This document shows positions 47,590 through 60,857 of a stretch of DNA of 64,000 nucleotides, piece by piece; the first letter of the stretch is position 1, and the number at the start of each line of letters is the position of its first letter. The stretch comes from Oscillospiraceae bacterium (GTDB lineage: Bacteria > Bacillota > Clostridia > Oscillospirales > Oscillospiraceae), in contig JAGAMC010000031.1 in assembly GCA_017624915.1 (NCBI GenBank), positions 1-64,000 on the forward strand, read 5' to 3'. The notes under the pieces are model-generated. The model worked only from the letters and a program-made list of their open reading frames with translations. It searched no databases and had not been told where the DNA came from. A program made the translations under genes and the position numbers.

Positions 47590-48906
47590 ATGATGAATTC
47601 CGCCGCGGACATCTGGGCCAAGGTTTTGGACCTGATGCAGGCTGACCTGACTTCCGTTACAATCAACACATGGTTCGGTGACACTACTGCCGTGGAGATG
47701 GAAGAGGATCGACTGGTACTGTGTTCCCCCAGTGCCATGAACCGGGACTTTATTTCCAAGCGCTACGCCGGCTATATCAAAAAGGCCCTTCAGGAGCTGT
47801 TCTCTGCCGAGCTGGATGTGCTGGTCCTGTCTCCGGAGGAGGTGGAATCCCGCCGTCAGCCGCAAAAGACTTCCCTGTTTCCCGGAACGGATGACTACAC
47901 CTTCGATAAATTCGTGGTTGGCTCATCCAATAAGTTTGCCCACGCCGCAGCACAGGCTGTGGCCGATGCCCCGGCACAGAGCTATAACCCTCTGTTTATT
48001 TACGGCGAGTCCGGGTTGGGCAAGACCCATCTTCTGTACTCCATTGCCCACACCGTCCAGCGCAAACATCCCAATTATAAAATCGTTTATATTAAAGGTG
48101 AGGAATTTACCAACGAACTGATCCGTGCTATCCGCGAGGGCCGCAATCAGGAATTCCGGAACAAATACCGCTCCGCGGATGTGTTTTTGATGGACGACGT
48201 GCAGTTTATTGCCGGCCGTGAATCCACCCAGGAAGAATTCTTCCACACCTTCAATACGCTCTATGAATCCAAGCGGCAGATCGTGCTCACCTCCGACCGG
48301 CCGCCCAAGGAGATGCTCCGGTTGGAGGACCGGCTGAAAACCCGCTTTGAGTGGGGCCTGCTGGCCGATATCCAGCCTCCGGACTATGAGACCCGTATGG
48401 CCATCATAAAAAACAAATCCATCCGTATGGGAGTGGACCTGCCTGACTTTTTGCTGCAGCTCATCGCCGAGAATATCACCGCCAACGTTCGTCAGCTGGA
48501 GGGTGTGATCAATAAGATCCTGGCCTATCAGCAGCTGATGGGCACCGACGTAGACAAGGAAACCATCATTAAAGTTATACAGGGAATTTTCAAAGAAAAA
48601 GCAGACATCCTGCCTACCGCTGACGTGATCATCGACGAGGTCTGCAAGTTCTATAATACCGAACCCGACCTGCTGCGCGGTCAGGGCCGGACCAAGGATA
48701 TTTCCCTTGCCCGGCAGATCGCCATGTACCAGATCCGCCGCATGACCAACCTCTCCCTGAAAGAGATCGGTCGTGAATTTGAAAACCGCGACCACACCAC
48801 GGTGCTCCACGCCATCGAGCGTATTGAAAAGATGGTCAAGGAACAGCCGGAAACGGCGGAGATCGTCAAAGACATCACCGCAAATATCAACACACGGTAC
48901 GAATAA
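47590..48906 (+). CDS. dnaA: Chromosomal replication initiator
   Basis: A 438-residue initiator with domain I (~1-80), a short linker, AAA+ domain III with Walker A GESGLGKTHLL (residues 139-149), Walker B VFLMDDVQFI, and the DNA-binding domain IV ending in the DnaA signature region (ENRDHTTVLHAIERI). The ATG doublet at 47590/47593 follows GGGAGG. It binds the boxes in the dnaA-dnaN gap to open the origin. Confidence 0.98.
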   Translation: MMNSAADIWAKVLDLMQADLTSVTINTWFGDTTAVEMEEDRLVLCSPSAMNRDFISKRYAGYIKKALQELFSAELDVLVLSPEEVESRRQPQKTSLFPGTDDYTFDKFVVGSSNKFAHAAAQAVADAPAQSYNPLFIYGESGLGKTHLLYSIAHTVQRKHPNYKIVYIKGEEFTNELIRAIREGRNQEFRNKYRSADVFLMDDVQFIAGRESTQEEFFHTFNTLYESKRQIVLTSDRPPKEMLRLEDRLKTRFEWGLLADIQPPDYETRMAIIKNKSIRMGVDLPDFLLQLIAENITANVRQLEGVINKILAYQQLMGTDVDKETIIKVIQGIFKEKADILPTADVIIDEVCKFYNTEPDLLRGQGRTKDISLARQIAMYQIRRMTNLSLKEIGREFENRDHTTVLHAIERIEKMVKEQPETAEIVKDITANINTRYE

Positions 48907-48930
48907 GCGTCCGAACATCTGCAAACAGCA
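48903..48930. repeat. 28 bp direct repeat, copy 1
   Basis: ATAAGCGTCCGAACATCTGC and the following AAACAGCA; it starts inside the dnaA stop codon. Copy 2 lies 134 bp away with two mismatches. Confidence 0.8.
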
Positions 48931-49036
48931 CGGATGGACCGGAGCAAGGGCGCGAAACCAAGCTGCCAAGGGCAGCTGTTTCAAGCCCGCGTCGCAGGGA
49001 AACCGTGCGTCGTGGAGGATGTGAGGCGTGATACCG

Positions 49037-49064
49037 ATAAGCGTCCGAACATCCGCGAACAGCA
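49037..49064. repeat. 28 bp direct repeat, copy 2
   Basis: ATAAGCGTCCGAACATCCGC and the following GAACAGCA. The 106 bp between the copies includes an AGCTGCC / GGCAGCT hairpin at 48961-48977. Confidence 0.8.
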
Positions 49065-49101
49065 AAAATCCCCAAAAAATGTTGAAATGTGCAAAACCTG
49101 C

Positions 49102-49275
49102 TGTGGATAAAAAAAGCACAGTTTTCAGCCTGTGGAAAAGACCCCACTTTTATCCACACCCCCTGTGCCCTTCAAATCCGCTGCAGCCCAACGAGTTTCC
49201 GCATTTTTCCACATAATTTTTCCCTACGGATACAACCACTAAAATAAATACTTATCTTTTCTTTTAAAAGAGAGA
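49102..49275. other. oriC: Replication origin (oriC): DnaA boxes and AT-rich region
   Basis: In the 397 bp between dnaA and dnaN are perfect DnaA boxes at 49102-49110 (TGTGGATAA) and 49150-49158 (TTATCCACA), and one-mismatch boxes at 49131-49139 (TGTGGAAAA) and 49205-49213 (TTTTCCACA). They are followed by an AT-rich stretch (about 49213-49275, ACTAAAATAAATACTTATC) suited to unwinding. Genes run away from it on both sides. The earlier half of the gap holds the direct repeats. Confidence 0.85.
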
Positions 49276-49303
49276 CACACAAACAAAAGGAGGTCGCCCC
49301 TCA

Positions 49304-50413
49304 ATGAAATTTTCCTGTGAAAAGGCTCTGCTTCAGGCCGCCGTTGCCACCGCGTCCCGTACCGTATCCCAGAAAAGCTCTATCCCCGCTCTGGAGGGTA
49401 TCCTGATCGAGGCAGGCAGCGTTCTGCGCCTGACGGGCTATAATCTGGAGACCGGTATTCGCACGGTGGTCCCCGCCGATGTGACCCAACAGGGCTCTTT
49501 GGTGCTGTCTGCCCGCCTGTTTGGGGAGATTGTGCGCAAGATGCCTGACGATGTGGTCTACTTCTCTGCGGACAACTATATGGTCAATGTGCGCTGCGGC
49601 ATGAGCGAGTTCAACATTCTGGGCACCGACCCGGAGGAGTTTCCCGAGCTGCCCGTGGTGGACGACCTGAATTCCTTCACCATTGAGCAGGAGGCCATGC
49701 GCTCCATGATCGCCCAGACCCTGTTTGCCGTCAGCGATAACGAAAGCCGCCCGGTCCATACCGGCTCTTTGTTTGAGGTGGAAGATGAGCAGCTGACTGT
49801 GGTGTCTGTGGACGGCTATCGTCTGGCTCTGCGCCGTGAAAAGATCGGGCAGAAGAAGGGCGTGAACGCATTCTCTTTTGTGGTTCCCGGCAGCGCCCTG
49901 AGCGAAGCGGAAAAGATCTGCGCCGGTGGAGAGGCCCCCATCACGGTCATTCAGGGTGCCCGCCACGTGATGTTTGATACCGGAGACACTGTGCTGGTCT
50001 GCCGCCGGCTGGAGGGTGAATTCCTGGCCTGGCGCAATGCCATTCCCAAAAACAGCACCGTCAAGGTTGAGGGAGACAAGCGCACCCTGCTTGCCTCTAT
50101 CGACCGTGTGTCCCTGATCATCAGTGACAAGCTGAAAAGCCCTCTGCGCTGCGTGTTTGATGACGGCGTGCTGTCCATCACCACCAAGACCGGTATCGGC
50201 GACGCTGCCGACCGCTGCCCCATCGACGGCAACGGCGGCGGTCTGGAGATCGGCTTTAACAACAAGTATCTGATGGACGCCCTGAAGGCCGCCCCCGCTG
50301 ATCGGATCAGGCTGGAAATGAGCTCCGGGGTCGCTCCCTGTATCATTCTGCCCGCCGAAGGGGAGGAAAATTTCGTTTACATGGTGCTGCCTGTCAGACT
50401 GAAGGCAAATTGA
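49304..50413 (+). CDS. dnaN: DNA polymerase III beta sliding clamp
   Basis: A 369-residue three-domain clamp (MKFSCEKALLQAAVATASRT start; PLRCVFDDGVLSITTK; C-terminal YMVLPVRLKAN). It tethers polymerases to DNA and is loaded by the complex that includes HolB. AAAAGGAGGTC precedes the ATG. First gene after oriC in a dnaN-rlbA-recF-remB-gyrB-gyrA series. Confidence 0.97.
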   Translation: MKFSCEKALLQAAVATASRTVSQKSSIPALEGILIEAGSVLRLTGYNLETGIRTVVPADVTQQGSLVLSARLFGEIVRKMPDDVVYFSADNYMVNVRCGMSEFNILGTDPEEFPELPVVDDLNSFTIEQEAMRSMIAQTLFAVSDNESRPVHTGSLFEVEDEQLTVVSVDGYRLALRREKIGQKKGVNAFSFVVPGSALSEAEKICAGGEAPITVIQGARHVMFDTGDTVLVCRRLEGEFLAWRNAIPKNSTVKVEGDKRTLLASIDRVSLIISDKLKSPLRCVFDDGVLSITTKTGIGDAADRCPIDGNGGGLEIGFNNKYLMDALKAAPADRIRLEMSSGVAPCIILPAEGEENFVYMVLPVRLKAN

Positions 50414-50437
50414 CCATAACGAGTAAGAGGATTGCTT

Positions 50438-50653
50438 ATGGAATCTCATGAGATCAAGATCCATACGGAGTTTATCAAACTGCAGGATCTTTTGAAATTT
50501 GCCGGCGCAGTGGAGACCGGCGGTGACGCCAAGCTGGTCATTCAGGAGGGCAGAGTCACCGTCAACGGTGAAGTATGCACCATGCGCGGCAAGAAGATGC
50601 GGTCCGGCGACCGCTGTGCCATCGACAACGAGCTGGAGCTTGTGGTGGTATGA
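50438..50653 (+). CDS. rlbA: S4-domain protein RlbA (YaaA)
   Basis: A 71-residue S4 RNA-binding protein ([20 protein letters not shown], then [20 protein letters not shown]). It always lies between dnaN and recF in Firmicutes and is thought to act in ribosome assembly. Overlaps recF by 4 bases (ATGA). Confidence 0.92.
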   Translation: MESHEIKIHTEFIKLQDLLKFAGAVETGGDAKLVIQEGRVTVNGEVCTMRGKKMRSGDRCAIDNELELVVV

Positions 50654-51753
50654 TCGTACAGGGCATCGAGCTGGACTTTTTCCGCAACTACGCCCATCTG
50701 GAAGCCCGGTTTGACCCCAGAGTGAACCTGATCTATGGGGAGAACGCTCAGGGCAAGACCAACCTGCTGGAGGCACTGGGTTACCTGTCCGCCGCCCGGT
50801 CCCACCGGGCCCGGTATGACAGGGAGATGATCATGCTGGGCGTGGACGAGGCCTTTGTCAAAGGCGAGGTGTTTTCCCGGGACAGGGACTTCACTCTTGA
50901 GGCCCGGCTTTCAAGAGGAAAGAGCAGACAGCTTTTTTCCAACGGCGTGCGGCTGAAGACCGCGGGGGAGCTTTCCGGCATCCTTACCACGGTCCTGTTC
51001 TGTCCCGAAGATCTATACCTGATTCGGGAGGGAGCATCCGCCCGGCGCAGATTTCTGGACAGTGCCATCTGTCAGCTGCGGCCCCGGTATGCTCAGGCGC
51101 TGAATGAATACACCCGGCTTTACGAGCATAAGACCCGCATTCTCCGGGACTGGCCGGAAAATCCTTCCCTGTTGGCCACGCTGGACGACTTTAACCTGCG
51201 CATGGCCCAGACGGGGGCCATCCTGATCCACTACCGGGCCCACTTTGTCAAGCGACTCATGGAGCACGCCCCCGCCATCCACGCGGACTTTTCCGGTAAG
51301 CGGGAGGACCTGTCCCTGTGCTATGACACGGTATCCACTGTCACCGACCCCCAGGCCCAGCCAAAGAACATTCTGGAACAACTGCTGGAACATCAGGAGA
51401 GTCACCGGCAGGCGGAGCTGGACTGCCGCCAGTGCCTGTCCGGCCCTCACAAGGATGACATTTCCGTATCCCTGAACGGCATGTCCGCCAAGACATACGG
51501 CTCTCAGGGCCAGACCCGTACCGCGGCTCTGTCCCTGAAGCTTGCTCAGCGGGAGATCTTTCAGGAGGAGACCGGCGAATGGCCGGTGCTGCTTCTGGAC
51601 GATGTGCTGTCCGAGCTGGACCCCAAGCGGCAGGCCTTTGTGCTCAACCGTATTCAGGGCGGACAGGTATTCATCACCTGCTGTGAGGAGGATAAGCTGA
51701 ATGGACTGGAGGGCGGGAAGGCCTTTCACATCAAGGACGGAAAGCTGATTTGA
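50650..51753 (+). CDS. recF: DNA replication and repair protein RecF
   Basis: A 367-residue SMC-like ATPase that helps load RecA at gaps. Walker [14 protein letters not shown], signature LSGPHKDDI and Walker [17 protein letters not shown] are all intact. Translationally coupled to rlbA. The palindromic repeat copy B begins 6 bp after its stop. Confidence 0.95.
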   Translation: MIVQGIELDFFRNYAHLEARFDPRVNLIYGENAQGKTNLLEALGYLSAARSHRARYDREMIMLGVDEAFVKGEVFSRDRDFTLEARLSRGKSRQLFSNGVRLKTAGELSGILTTVLFCPEDLYLIREGASARRRFLDSAICQLRPRYAQALNEYTRLYEHKTRILRDWPENPSLLATLDDFNLRMAQTGAILIHYRAHFVKRLMEHAPAIHADFSGKREDLSLCYDTVSTVTDPQAQPKNILEQLLEHQESHRQAELDCRQCLSGPHKDDISVSLNGMSAKTYGSQGQTRTAALSLKLAQREIFQEETGEWPVLLLDDVLSELDPKRQAFVLNRIQGGQVFITCCEEDKLNGLEGGKAFHIKDGKLI

Positions 51754-51759
51754 CGTAAG

Positions 51760-51862
51760 CTCCCCCCTCAGTCAGCTTCGCTGACAGCTCCCCCGTCAGG
51801 GGGGAGCCAAAAAAGCCTCCCCCTTGAGGGGGGAGGTGGCCCGCAGGGCCGGAGGGGGTGAC
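51760..51862. repeat. Bipartite palindromic repeat, copy B
   Basis: Order: left end TCCCCCCTCA; GTCAGC / GCTGAC hairpin; GCTCCCCC / GGGGGAGC hairpin; GCCTCCCCC / GGGGGGAGG hairpin; GGCCC / GGGCC hairpin; right end GGAGGGGGTGAC. It occupies the recF-remB gap. Confidence 0.88.
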
Positions 51863-51882
51863 GGTCGTTTAAGGAGAAAAAG

Positions 51883-52146
51883 ATGTATCTTCATTTGGGA
51901 CAGTCCGTGGTGGTTCCCCACAGGGACATCATCGGCATATTTGATATGGACAACGCCAGCTGGGCCTACAAGACCCGGGAGTTTCTTGAGCTGGCGGAGC
52001 AGGAGGGCCGCGTGATCTGGGTGTGCGATGACCTGCCCCGGTCCTTTGTGGTCACCGACAACGGAAGCGAAAACTGGCAGGTATATGTCACCCAGCTGTC
52101 CTCCGCCGCCCTGCAGGGACGGACGGAGCGCAACAGCTTTGAGTGA
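51883..52146 (+). CDS. remB: DUF370 protein, RemB type
   Basis: An 87-residue protein, MYLHLGQSVVVPHRDIIGIF start and a C-terminal RSFVVTDNGSENWQVYVTQL. In B. subtilis remB (yaaB) lies between recF and gyrB, as here, and is linked to biofilm-matrix gene expression together with RemA. TTTAAGGAG precedes the ATG. Confidence 0.9.
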   Translation: MYLHLGQSVVVPHRDIIGIFDMDNASWAYKTREFLELAEQEGRVIWVCDDLPRSFVVTDNGSENWQVYVTQLSSAALQGRTERNSFE

Positions 52147-52179
52147 CGGGCCGGCAAGCATTGAAAACAGCGGAGGTAA

Positions 52180-54144
<1,965 letters not shown>

Positions 54145-54158
54145 GGAGGTGACGCAAG

Positions 54159-56666
<2,508 letters not shown>

Positions 56667-56688
56667 GCATTTCCCAAGAGAGCAGAAA

Positions 56689-56726
56689 AAAAGACACCGT
56701 CATAACTATGACGGTGTCTTTTTTAT
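56689..56726. terminator. Bidirectional terminator between gyrA and an XRE gene
   Basis: GACACCGTCATA (56693-56704) with TATGACGGTGTC (56707-56718), A- and T-tracts on both sides. Confidence 0.92.
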
Positions 56727-56962
56727 CAGTCTTTGAATTCAAACAGCTTATAGAGGGGAATGTCCAAGGCATGCGCAATGTTGATCAGAGTATCCAAGCT
56801 GCACGAACTGGCAGCAGTTTCAATGCGCTGGATGTAATTTCGACTCATGCCGTCCTCGCCGCAAGCATCTGCAAGTTCCTGTTGCGTCAACCGCCGCTCT
56901 TTGCGATAGTGGAGAATATTTAGTCCAATTTGAATCCACTCTTTGTGATGGCGAATATCCAT
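56726..56962 (-). CDS. XRE-family regulator (78 residues)
   Basis: A single HTH domain (LNILHYRKERRLTQQELADA, GMSRNYIQRIETAASSCSLD) ending in ALDIPLYKLFEF. It is lower in GC than the gyrase genes. Divergent from the membrane/RNase HI gene at 57091 with ~130 bp of AT-rich DNA between. Target unknown. Confidence 0.85.
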   Translation of the reverse strand: MDIRHHKEWIQIGLNILHYRKERRLTQQELADACGEDGMSRNYIQRIETAASSCSLDTLINIAHALDIPLYKLFEFKD

Positions 56963-57061
56963 AGAATCACCTCAACGTTATTCTATACAGGCAGGCGACC
57001 AACGCATACGGATAAAATATTTGTAAATACAACTAAATAAGATGTAAATATTCATTGAACA

Positions 57062-57070
57062 TGTTATAAT
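57062..57070 (+). promoter_or_regulatory. Extended -10 promoter before the membrane-RNase HI frame
   Basis: TGTTATAAT (TG-n-TATAAT) about 20 bp before the ATG at 57091; no clear -35. Confidence 0.55.
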
Positions 57071-57090
57071 ACCAATTAAGAGGTGGTATT

Positions 57091-57735
57091 ATGGGCACAT
57101 TAAAAGTCGTGTTGGGATATTTTTCAGGGGGGATCCTGTTTTATCTGTCCATTCCATGGATCTTCTTTACACTGGCAGGGGGTTTTTCGCAGGGTCACGA
57201 CTGGTACATTATGTTTCGGACGTTTGACTTTTTCGCCGATATCCTGTACCCTTGGAGATGGAATTGCAGACTGCGCAAGCGCAGGAGGAGGCAAGGCATG
57301 AAAACAGTCACCATTTATACCGACGGAGCCTGCTCCGGCAACCCCGGGCCCGGGGGCTGGGGGGCCATCCTCATGTACGGCGCCCATAAAAAGGAGCTGT
57401 CCGGCGGGGAAAAGCAGACCACCAACAACCGTATGGAGCTCACCGGGGTCATCACCGCCCTGGAGGCCCTGAAAGAGCCCTGCGTGGTGGAGCTTTACTC
57501 GGACAGCAAATACGTCATCGACGCACTGGAAAAGGGCTGGGCCAAAGGCTGGCAGGCCAGGGGCTGGGTCAAGGCGGACAAAAAGCCCGCCCTGAACCCC
57601 GACCTGTGGCAGCGGCTGCTGGAGCTGTGCGATTACCACAAAGTAAATCTCCACTGGGTGAAAGGCCACGCGGAGAACCCCTACAACAACCGCTGTGACG
57701 AGCTGGCGGTGGCCCAAAGCCAGAAGTATAAATAA
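57091..57735 (+). CDS. rnhA: Ribonuclease HI with in-frame membrane-segment N-terminus
   Basis: The open frame encodes 214 residues. Residues 1-69 hold one or two hydrophobic segments ([20 protein letters not shown]) and end in a basic patch ([10 protein letters not shown]). Residues 70-214 are a complete RNase HI, which cuts RNA in RNA-DNA hybrids. Counted from its internal ATG at 57298, the catalytic Asp9, Glu47, Asp69, His124 and Asp134 are all present, almost exactly as in E. coli. Both starts have good ribosome sites: AAGAGGTGG before 57091 and AGGAGGAGG before 57298. The soluble 145-residue form is the conservative call; a membrane-tethered long form is possible. Confidence 0.8.
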   Translation: MGTLKVVLGYFSGGILFYLSIPWIFFTLAGGFSQGHDWYIMFRTFDFFADILYPWRWNCRLRKRRRRQGMKTVTIYTDGACSGNPGPGGWGAILMYGAHKKELSGGEKQTTNNRMELTGVITALEALKEPCVVELYSDSKYVIDALEKGWAKGWQARGWVKADKKPALNPDLWQRLLELCDYHKVNLHWVKGHAENPYNNRCDELAVAQSQKYK

Positions 57736-57835
57736 TAAGCGGCACAACAAGTCGTATGCCGCCGATTCCGCGCCCAAGATGTTGTGGAGTAGAAAAAAAC
57801 GGCGTAAAAATTCCTGAAAAAACGGCATTTTTTCC

Positions 57836-57864
57836 TTTACAGCGGGGAAAAACTGTGGTATAGT
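57836..57864 (+). promoter_or_regulatory. Promoter of rpsO
   Basis: TTTACA (57836-57841), 17 bp, TATAGT (57859-57864). Confidence 0.75.
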
Positions 57865-57869
57865 TACCC

Positions 57870-57980
57870 AGCATGAGTTCTCATGCGCATCTGCCCGTCC
57901 GCTTCGTTCCGGGACAACGGCTCACCCAACAGGGTGGGGCTTCACCCGCCCGCTACGCAGCAGACCGGGGAATATTTTGA
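57870..57980 (+). promoter_or_regulatory. Structured rpsO leader, candidate S15 autoregulatory RNA
   Basis: About 125 bases of untranslated leader with several GC-rich hairpins, including CCCGTCCGC..TTCCGGG and CACCC..GGGTG. S15 represses its own synthesis through diverse leader structures in many bacteria; which class this is cannot be told by eye. Confidence 0.4.
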
Positions 57981-57995
57981 AAGGTGGAAATGACC

Positions 57996-58262
57996 ATGAT
58001 CCGTAAGGACGAAAAGACGGCCGTTATCGAGGCCAACCGCACCCATGCTACCGACACCGGTTCTCCCGAGGTCCAGGTGGCTATCCTGACCGCTCGCATC
58101 AACGAGCTGACCGAGCACCTGCGCGTGCACAAGCAGGACAACCACAGCCGCCGCGGCCTGTACAAGATGATCGGTAAGCGCCGCAAGCTGCTGGACTACC
58201 TGATGGCCAAGGACATCGAGCGCTACCGCGCCCTGATCGCCAAGCTGGGCATCAGAAAGTGA
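57996..58262 (+). CDS. rpsO: 30S ribosomal protein S15
   Basis: An 88-residue protein ([59 protein letters not shown]). Binds the 16S rRNA three-way junction. I choose the ATG at 57996 because AAGGTGG lies 8 bases upstream and the length fits the family; ATG 57990 is too close to that site. Confidence 0.95.
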   Translation: MIRKDEKTAVIEANRTHATDTGSPEVQVAILTARINELTEHLRVHKQDNHSRRGLYKMIGKRRKLLDYLMAKDIERYRALIAKLGIRK

Positions 58263-58274
58263 TTTGAGAATAGA

Positions 58275-58306
58275 GGGTGGTGTGGTTTTGCCATACCACC
58301 CTTTCT
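58275..58306 (+). terminator. Terminator after rpsO
   Basis: GGGTGGTGTGG / CCATACCACCC stem with a TTTTG loop, then TTTCTT. Confidence 0.8.
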
Positions 58307-58372
58307 TCCCATCTGTACCAAATGAATTTGCCGGAGCAAAACCGCTTTTTTAGCAGTTGAATAAGGGCCTTG

Positions 58373-58480
58373 TCCCCCCTCAATCAGCCTTGCGGCTGAC
58401 AGCTCCCCCGCCAGGGGGGAGCCAAAGCCTCCCCCTTGAGGGGGGAGGTGCCGAGCGCAGCGAGGCGGAGGGGGTGTGAC
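58373..58480. repeat. Bipartite palindromic repeat, copy C
   Basis: Same order and orientation as copy B: TCCCCCCTCA end; GTCAGCC-type hairpin (CAGCC TTGC GGCTG); GCTCCCCC / GGGGGGAGC; GCCTCCCCC / GGGGGGAGG; a variable GCGAG-type hairpin; GGAGGGGGTG end. It fills most of the rpsO-pnp gap. Confidence 0.88.
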
Positions 58481-58549
58481 CGGGCGTTTATTCAAGTGCT
58501 AAAAGGTGGCAAGTGCTCCGGACCACACAAACGAAAAGGAGTGCAAAAC

Positions 58550-60700
58550 ATGTCTACCATTATCACCCAGAAGCAGTTCCCCAAGCATAAGAGCTGGACT
58601 ATGGACCTGTGCGGCCGCCCCCTGACCATCGAAGTGGGTAAGATGGCCGAGCTGGCCTCCGCCTCCGCCATGGTCAAGTACGGCGACACCAGCGTCATGG
58701 TGGCCGTCACCGTGGCTCCCCGTCCCCGTGACGGCATCGACTTCTTCCCCCTGTCTGTGGACTTCGAGGAGAAGCTGTACGCCGTGGGCCGCATCCCCGG
58801 CTCCTTCATGCGCCGCGAGGGCCGTCCCTCCCTGCCTGCCGTTCTGGCCAGCCGCCTGATCGACCGCCCCATGCGCCCCCTGTTCCCCGCCGACTTCCGC
58901 AATGACGTGTGCATCCACTGCACCGTCATGAGCGTGGATTACGACTGCTCCCCCGAGGTTGCTGCCATGATCGGCGCCTCCGCCTGCGTCAGCATGTCCG
59001 AGGCTCCCTTCGCCGGCCCCATCGGCTGCCTGGAGGTGGGCTACTGCGACGGTCAGATCGTCCTCAACCCCACTCAGGAGCAGCGCAAGACCTCCCGCAT
59101 GGATGTGACCGTGGCCGCCACTCAGGAGAAGGTGGTCATGATCGAGGCCGGCGCCGACGAGATCCCAGACGAGATCATGTACGCCGGTATCGTCAAGGCC
59201 CACGAGGAGATCCGCAAGCAGGTTGCCTTCATCAACCAGATCGTGGCCGAGGTGGGCAAGCCCAAGATGGAGTACGACCACGCCGCCTTCAATCAGGAGC
59301 TGTTTGACGACATCGTGGCCAACTTCATGGACGAGGCCAAGGCCGCCATGGACACCGACGACAAGAACGTGCGCGAGCAGCGCTGGAATGCCATGATCGA
59401 CAAGTGGCACGAGAAGTATCTGGAGCAGTACCCCGATCTGGACCAGTATCTGGAGGAGTTCACCTACAAGTTCCAGAAGAAGATCGTCAAGCAGTGGCTG
59501 CTCGAGGGTCACCGCGTGGACGGCCGCGCCAAGAACGAGATCCGTCCTCTGGCCGCCGAAGTGGGCCTGCTGCCCCGGGTCCACGGCTCCGGTATGTTCA
59601 CCCGCGGTCAGACTCAGGTGCTGTCCATCGCCACCCTGAACACTCTGGCTGCCGCTCAGAAGCTGGATACCATCTGGGAGGAAGAGGAGAAGCGCTATCT
59701 GCACCACTACAACTTCCCCCCCTACTCCGTGGGCGAGGCCAAGCCTCCCCGTTCCACCAACCGCCGCGAGTACGGCCACGGCGCGCTGGCTGAGCGCGCC
59801 CTGATCCCCGTGCTGCCCAGCGTGGAGGAGTTCCCCTACGCCATCCGCGTGGTGTCCGAGGTGCTGTCCTCCAACGGCTCCACCTCTCAGGGCTCCATCT
59901 GCGGCTCCACTCTGGCCCTCATGGACGCCGGCGTGCCCATCAAGGCCCCTGTTGCCGGCATCTCCTGCGGTCTGATCCAGGACGATAACGGCGGCTTCAC
60001 CACCTTCATTGACATTCAGGGCGTGGAAGACTTCCACGGCGAGATGGACTTCAAGGTGGCCGGCACCAAGGCCGGTATCACCGCCATCCAGATGGACCTG
60101 AAGAACGACGGTCTGACCCACGAGATCATCAAGGAAGCGCTGGAGATCACCAAGGATGCCCGCTATGCCATCCTGGACGAGATCATGCTGCCCTGCATCA
60201 GCGCTCCCCGCGCTGAGGTCAGCAAGTACGCTCCCAAGATGATCACCATGAAGATCGATCCCGACAAGATCCGCGAGGTCATCGGTAAGGGCGGCTCCGT
60301 CATCCAGAAGATCACCGCCGAGTCCGGCGCCGAGATCAACATCGAGGACGACGGCACCATCCACATCGCCTCCCCCAACGCCGAGTCCTGCGACGCCGCC
60401 AAGAAGATGATCGACACCATCGTCTTCGTCCCCGAGGTGGGTCAGCTGTACTACGGCAAGGTGGTGCGCATCCTGCAGTTCGGCGCCTTCGTGGAGCTGG
60501 CTCCCGGCAAGGACGGCATGGTGCACATCTCCAAGCTGGCCGACCACCGCGTGGAGAAAGTGGAGGACGTGATCAACATCGGCGACATGATCTGGGTCAA
60601 GGTCACCGAGATCGACGACAAGGGCCGCGTCAACCTGTCCTACAAGGACGCCATTAAGGAGATCAAGGCCAAGAAGGAGAACGGCGAGAGCGTGAAGTGA
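58550..60700 (+). CDS. pnp: Polyribonucleotide nucleotidyltransferase (PNPase)
   Basis: A 716-residue phosphorolytic 3'-5' exoribonuclease. Two RNase PH-like domains are followed by a KH domain (KIREVIGKGGSVIQKITAES) and an S1 domain (GKVVRILQFGAFVELAPGKD). It degrades mRNA and trims RNAs with RNase Y. ATG 58550 follows AAAAGGAG; in-frame codons upstream lie in the repeat. It follows rpsO as in E. coli and B. subtilis. Confidence 0.97.
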   Translation: MSTIITQKQFPKHKSWTMDLCGRPLTIEVGKMAELASASAMVKYGDTSVMVAVTVAPRPRDGIDFFPLSVDFEEKLYAVGRIPGSFMRREGRPSLPAVLASRLIDRPMRPLFPADFRNDVCIHCTVMSVDYDCSPEVAAMIGASACVSMSEAPFAGPIGCLEVGYCDGQIVLNPTQEQRKTSRMDVTVAATQEKVVMIEAGADEIPDEIMYAGIVKAHEEIRKQVAFINQIVAEVGKPKMEYDHAAFNQELFDDIVANFMDEAKAAMDTDDKNVREQRWNAMIDKWHEKYLEQYPDLDQYLEEFTYKFQKKIVKQWLLEGHRVDGRAKNEIRPLAAEVGLLPRVHGSGMFTRGQTQVLSIATLNTLAAAQKLDTIWEEEEKRYLHHYNFPPYSVGEAKPPRSTNRREYGHGALAERALIPVLPSVEEFPYAIRVVSEVLSSNGSTSQGSICGSTLALMDAGVPIKAPVAGISCGLIQDDNGGFTTFIDIQGVEDFHGEMDFKVAGTKAGITAIQMDLKNDGLTHEIIKEALEITKDARYAILDEIMLPCISAPRAEVSKYAPKMITMKIDPDKIREVIGKGGSVIQKITAESGAEINIEDDGTIHIASPNAESCDAAKKMIDTIVFVPEVGQLYYGKVVRILQFGAFVELAPGKDGMVHISKLADHRVEKVEDVINIGDMIWVKVTEIDDKGRVNLSYKDAIKEIKAKKENGESVK

Positions 60701-60721
60701 TCGCTGCCAAAGCGCGCAGAC

Positions 60722-60756
60722 CGGGCGGACACCGGAGGGTGTCCGCCCGTTTTTTG
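60722..60756 (+). terminator. Terminator of pnp
   Basis: CGGGCGGACACC / GGTGTCCGCCCG stem then TTTTTT. Confidence 0.93.
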
Positions 60757-60775
60757 CCTAAATGGGAAAAATCTC

Positions 60776-60804
60776 TTTACAGAAGGTATTAGTTCGTTTA
60801 TACT
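60776..60804 (+). promoter_or_regulatory. Promoter of the XRE-lepA unit
   Basis: TTTACA (60776-60781), 17 bp, TATACT (60799-60804). Confidence 0.75.
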
Positions 60805-60857
60805 ATACTAACCGTATTCCAAAGACCGACAAATTATACCCTCTGAGGTGACATAGA

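Noticed and set aside
47378..47593. Plus-strand 71-codon open frame before dnaA
   Set aside because: It spans the dnaA promoter and DnaA box and has no ribosome site.
48934..49110. 58-codon open frame between the direct repeats and the first DnaA box
   Set aside because: No ribosome site, no hydrophobic or family pattern, and its stop is part of a DnaA box; treated as non-coding origin DNA.
58499..60547. Long minus-strand open frame over pnp
   Set aside because: Shadow of the strongly biased codons of pnp; no independent promoter, ribosome site or motif.
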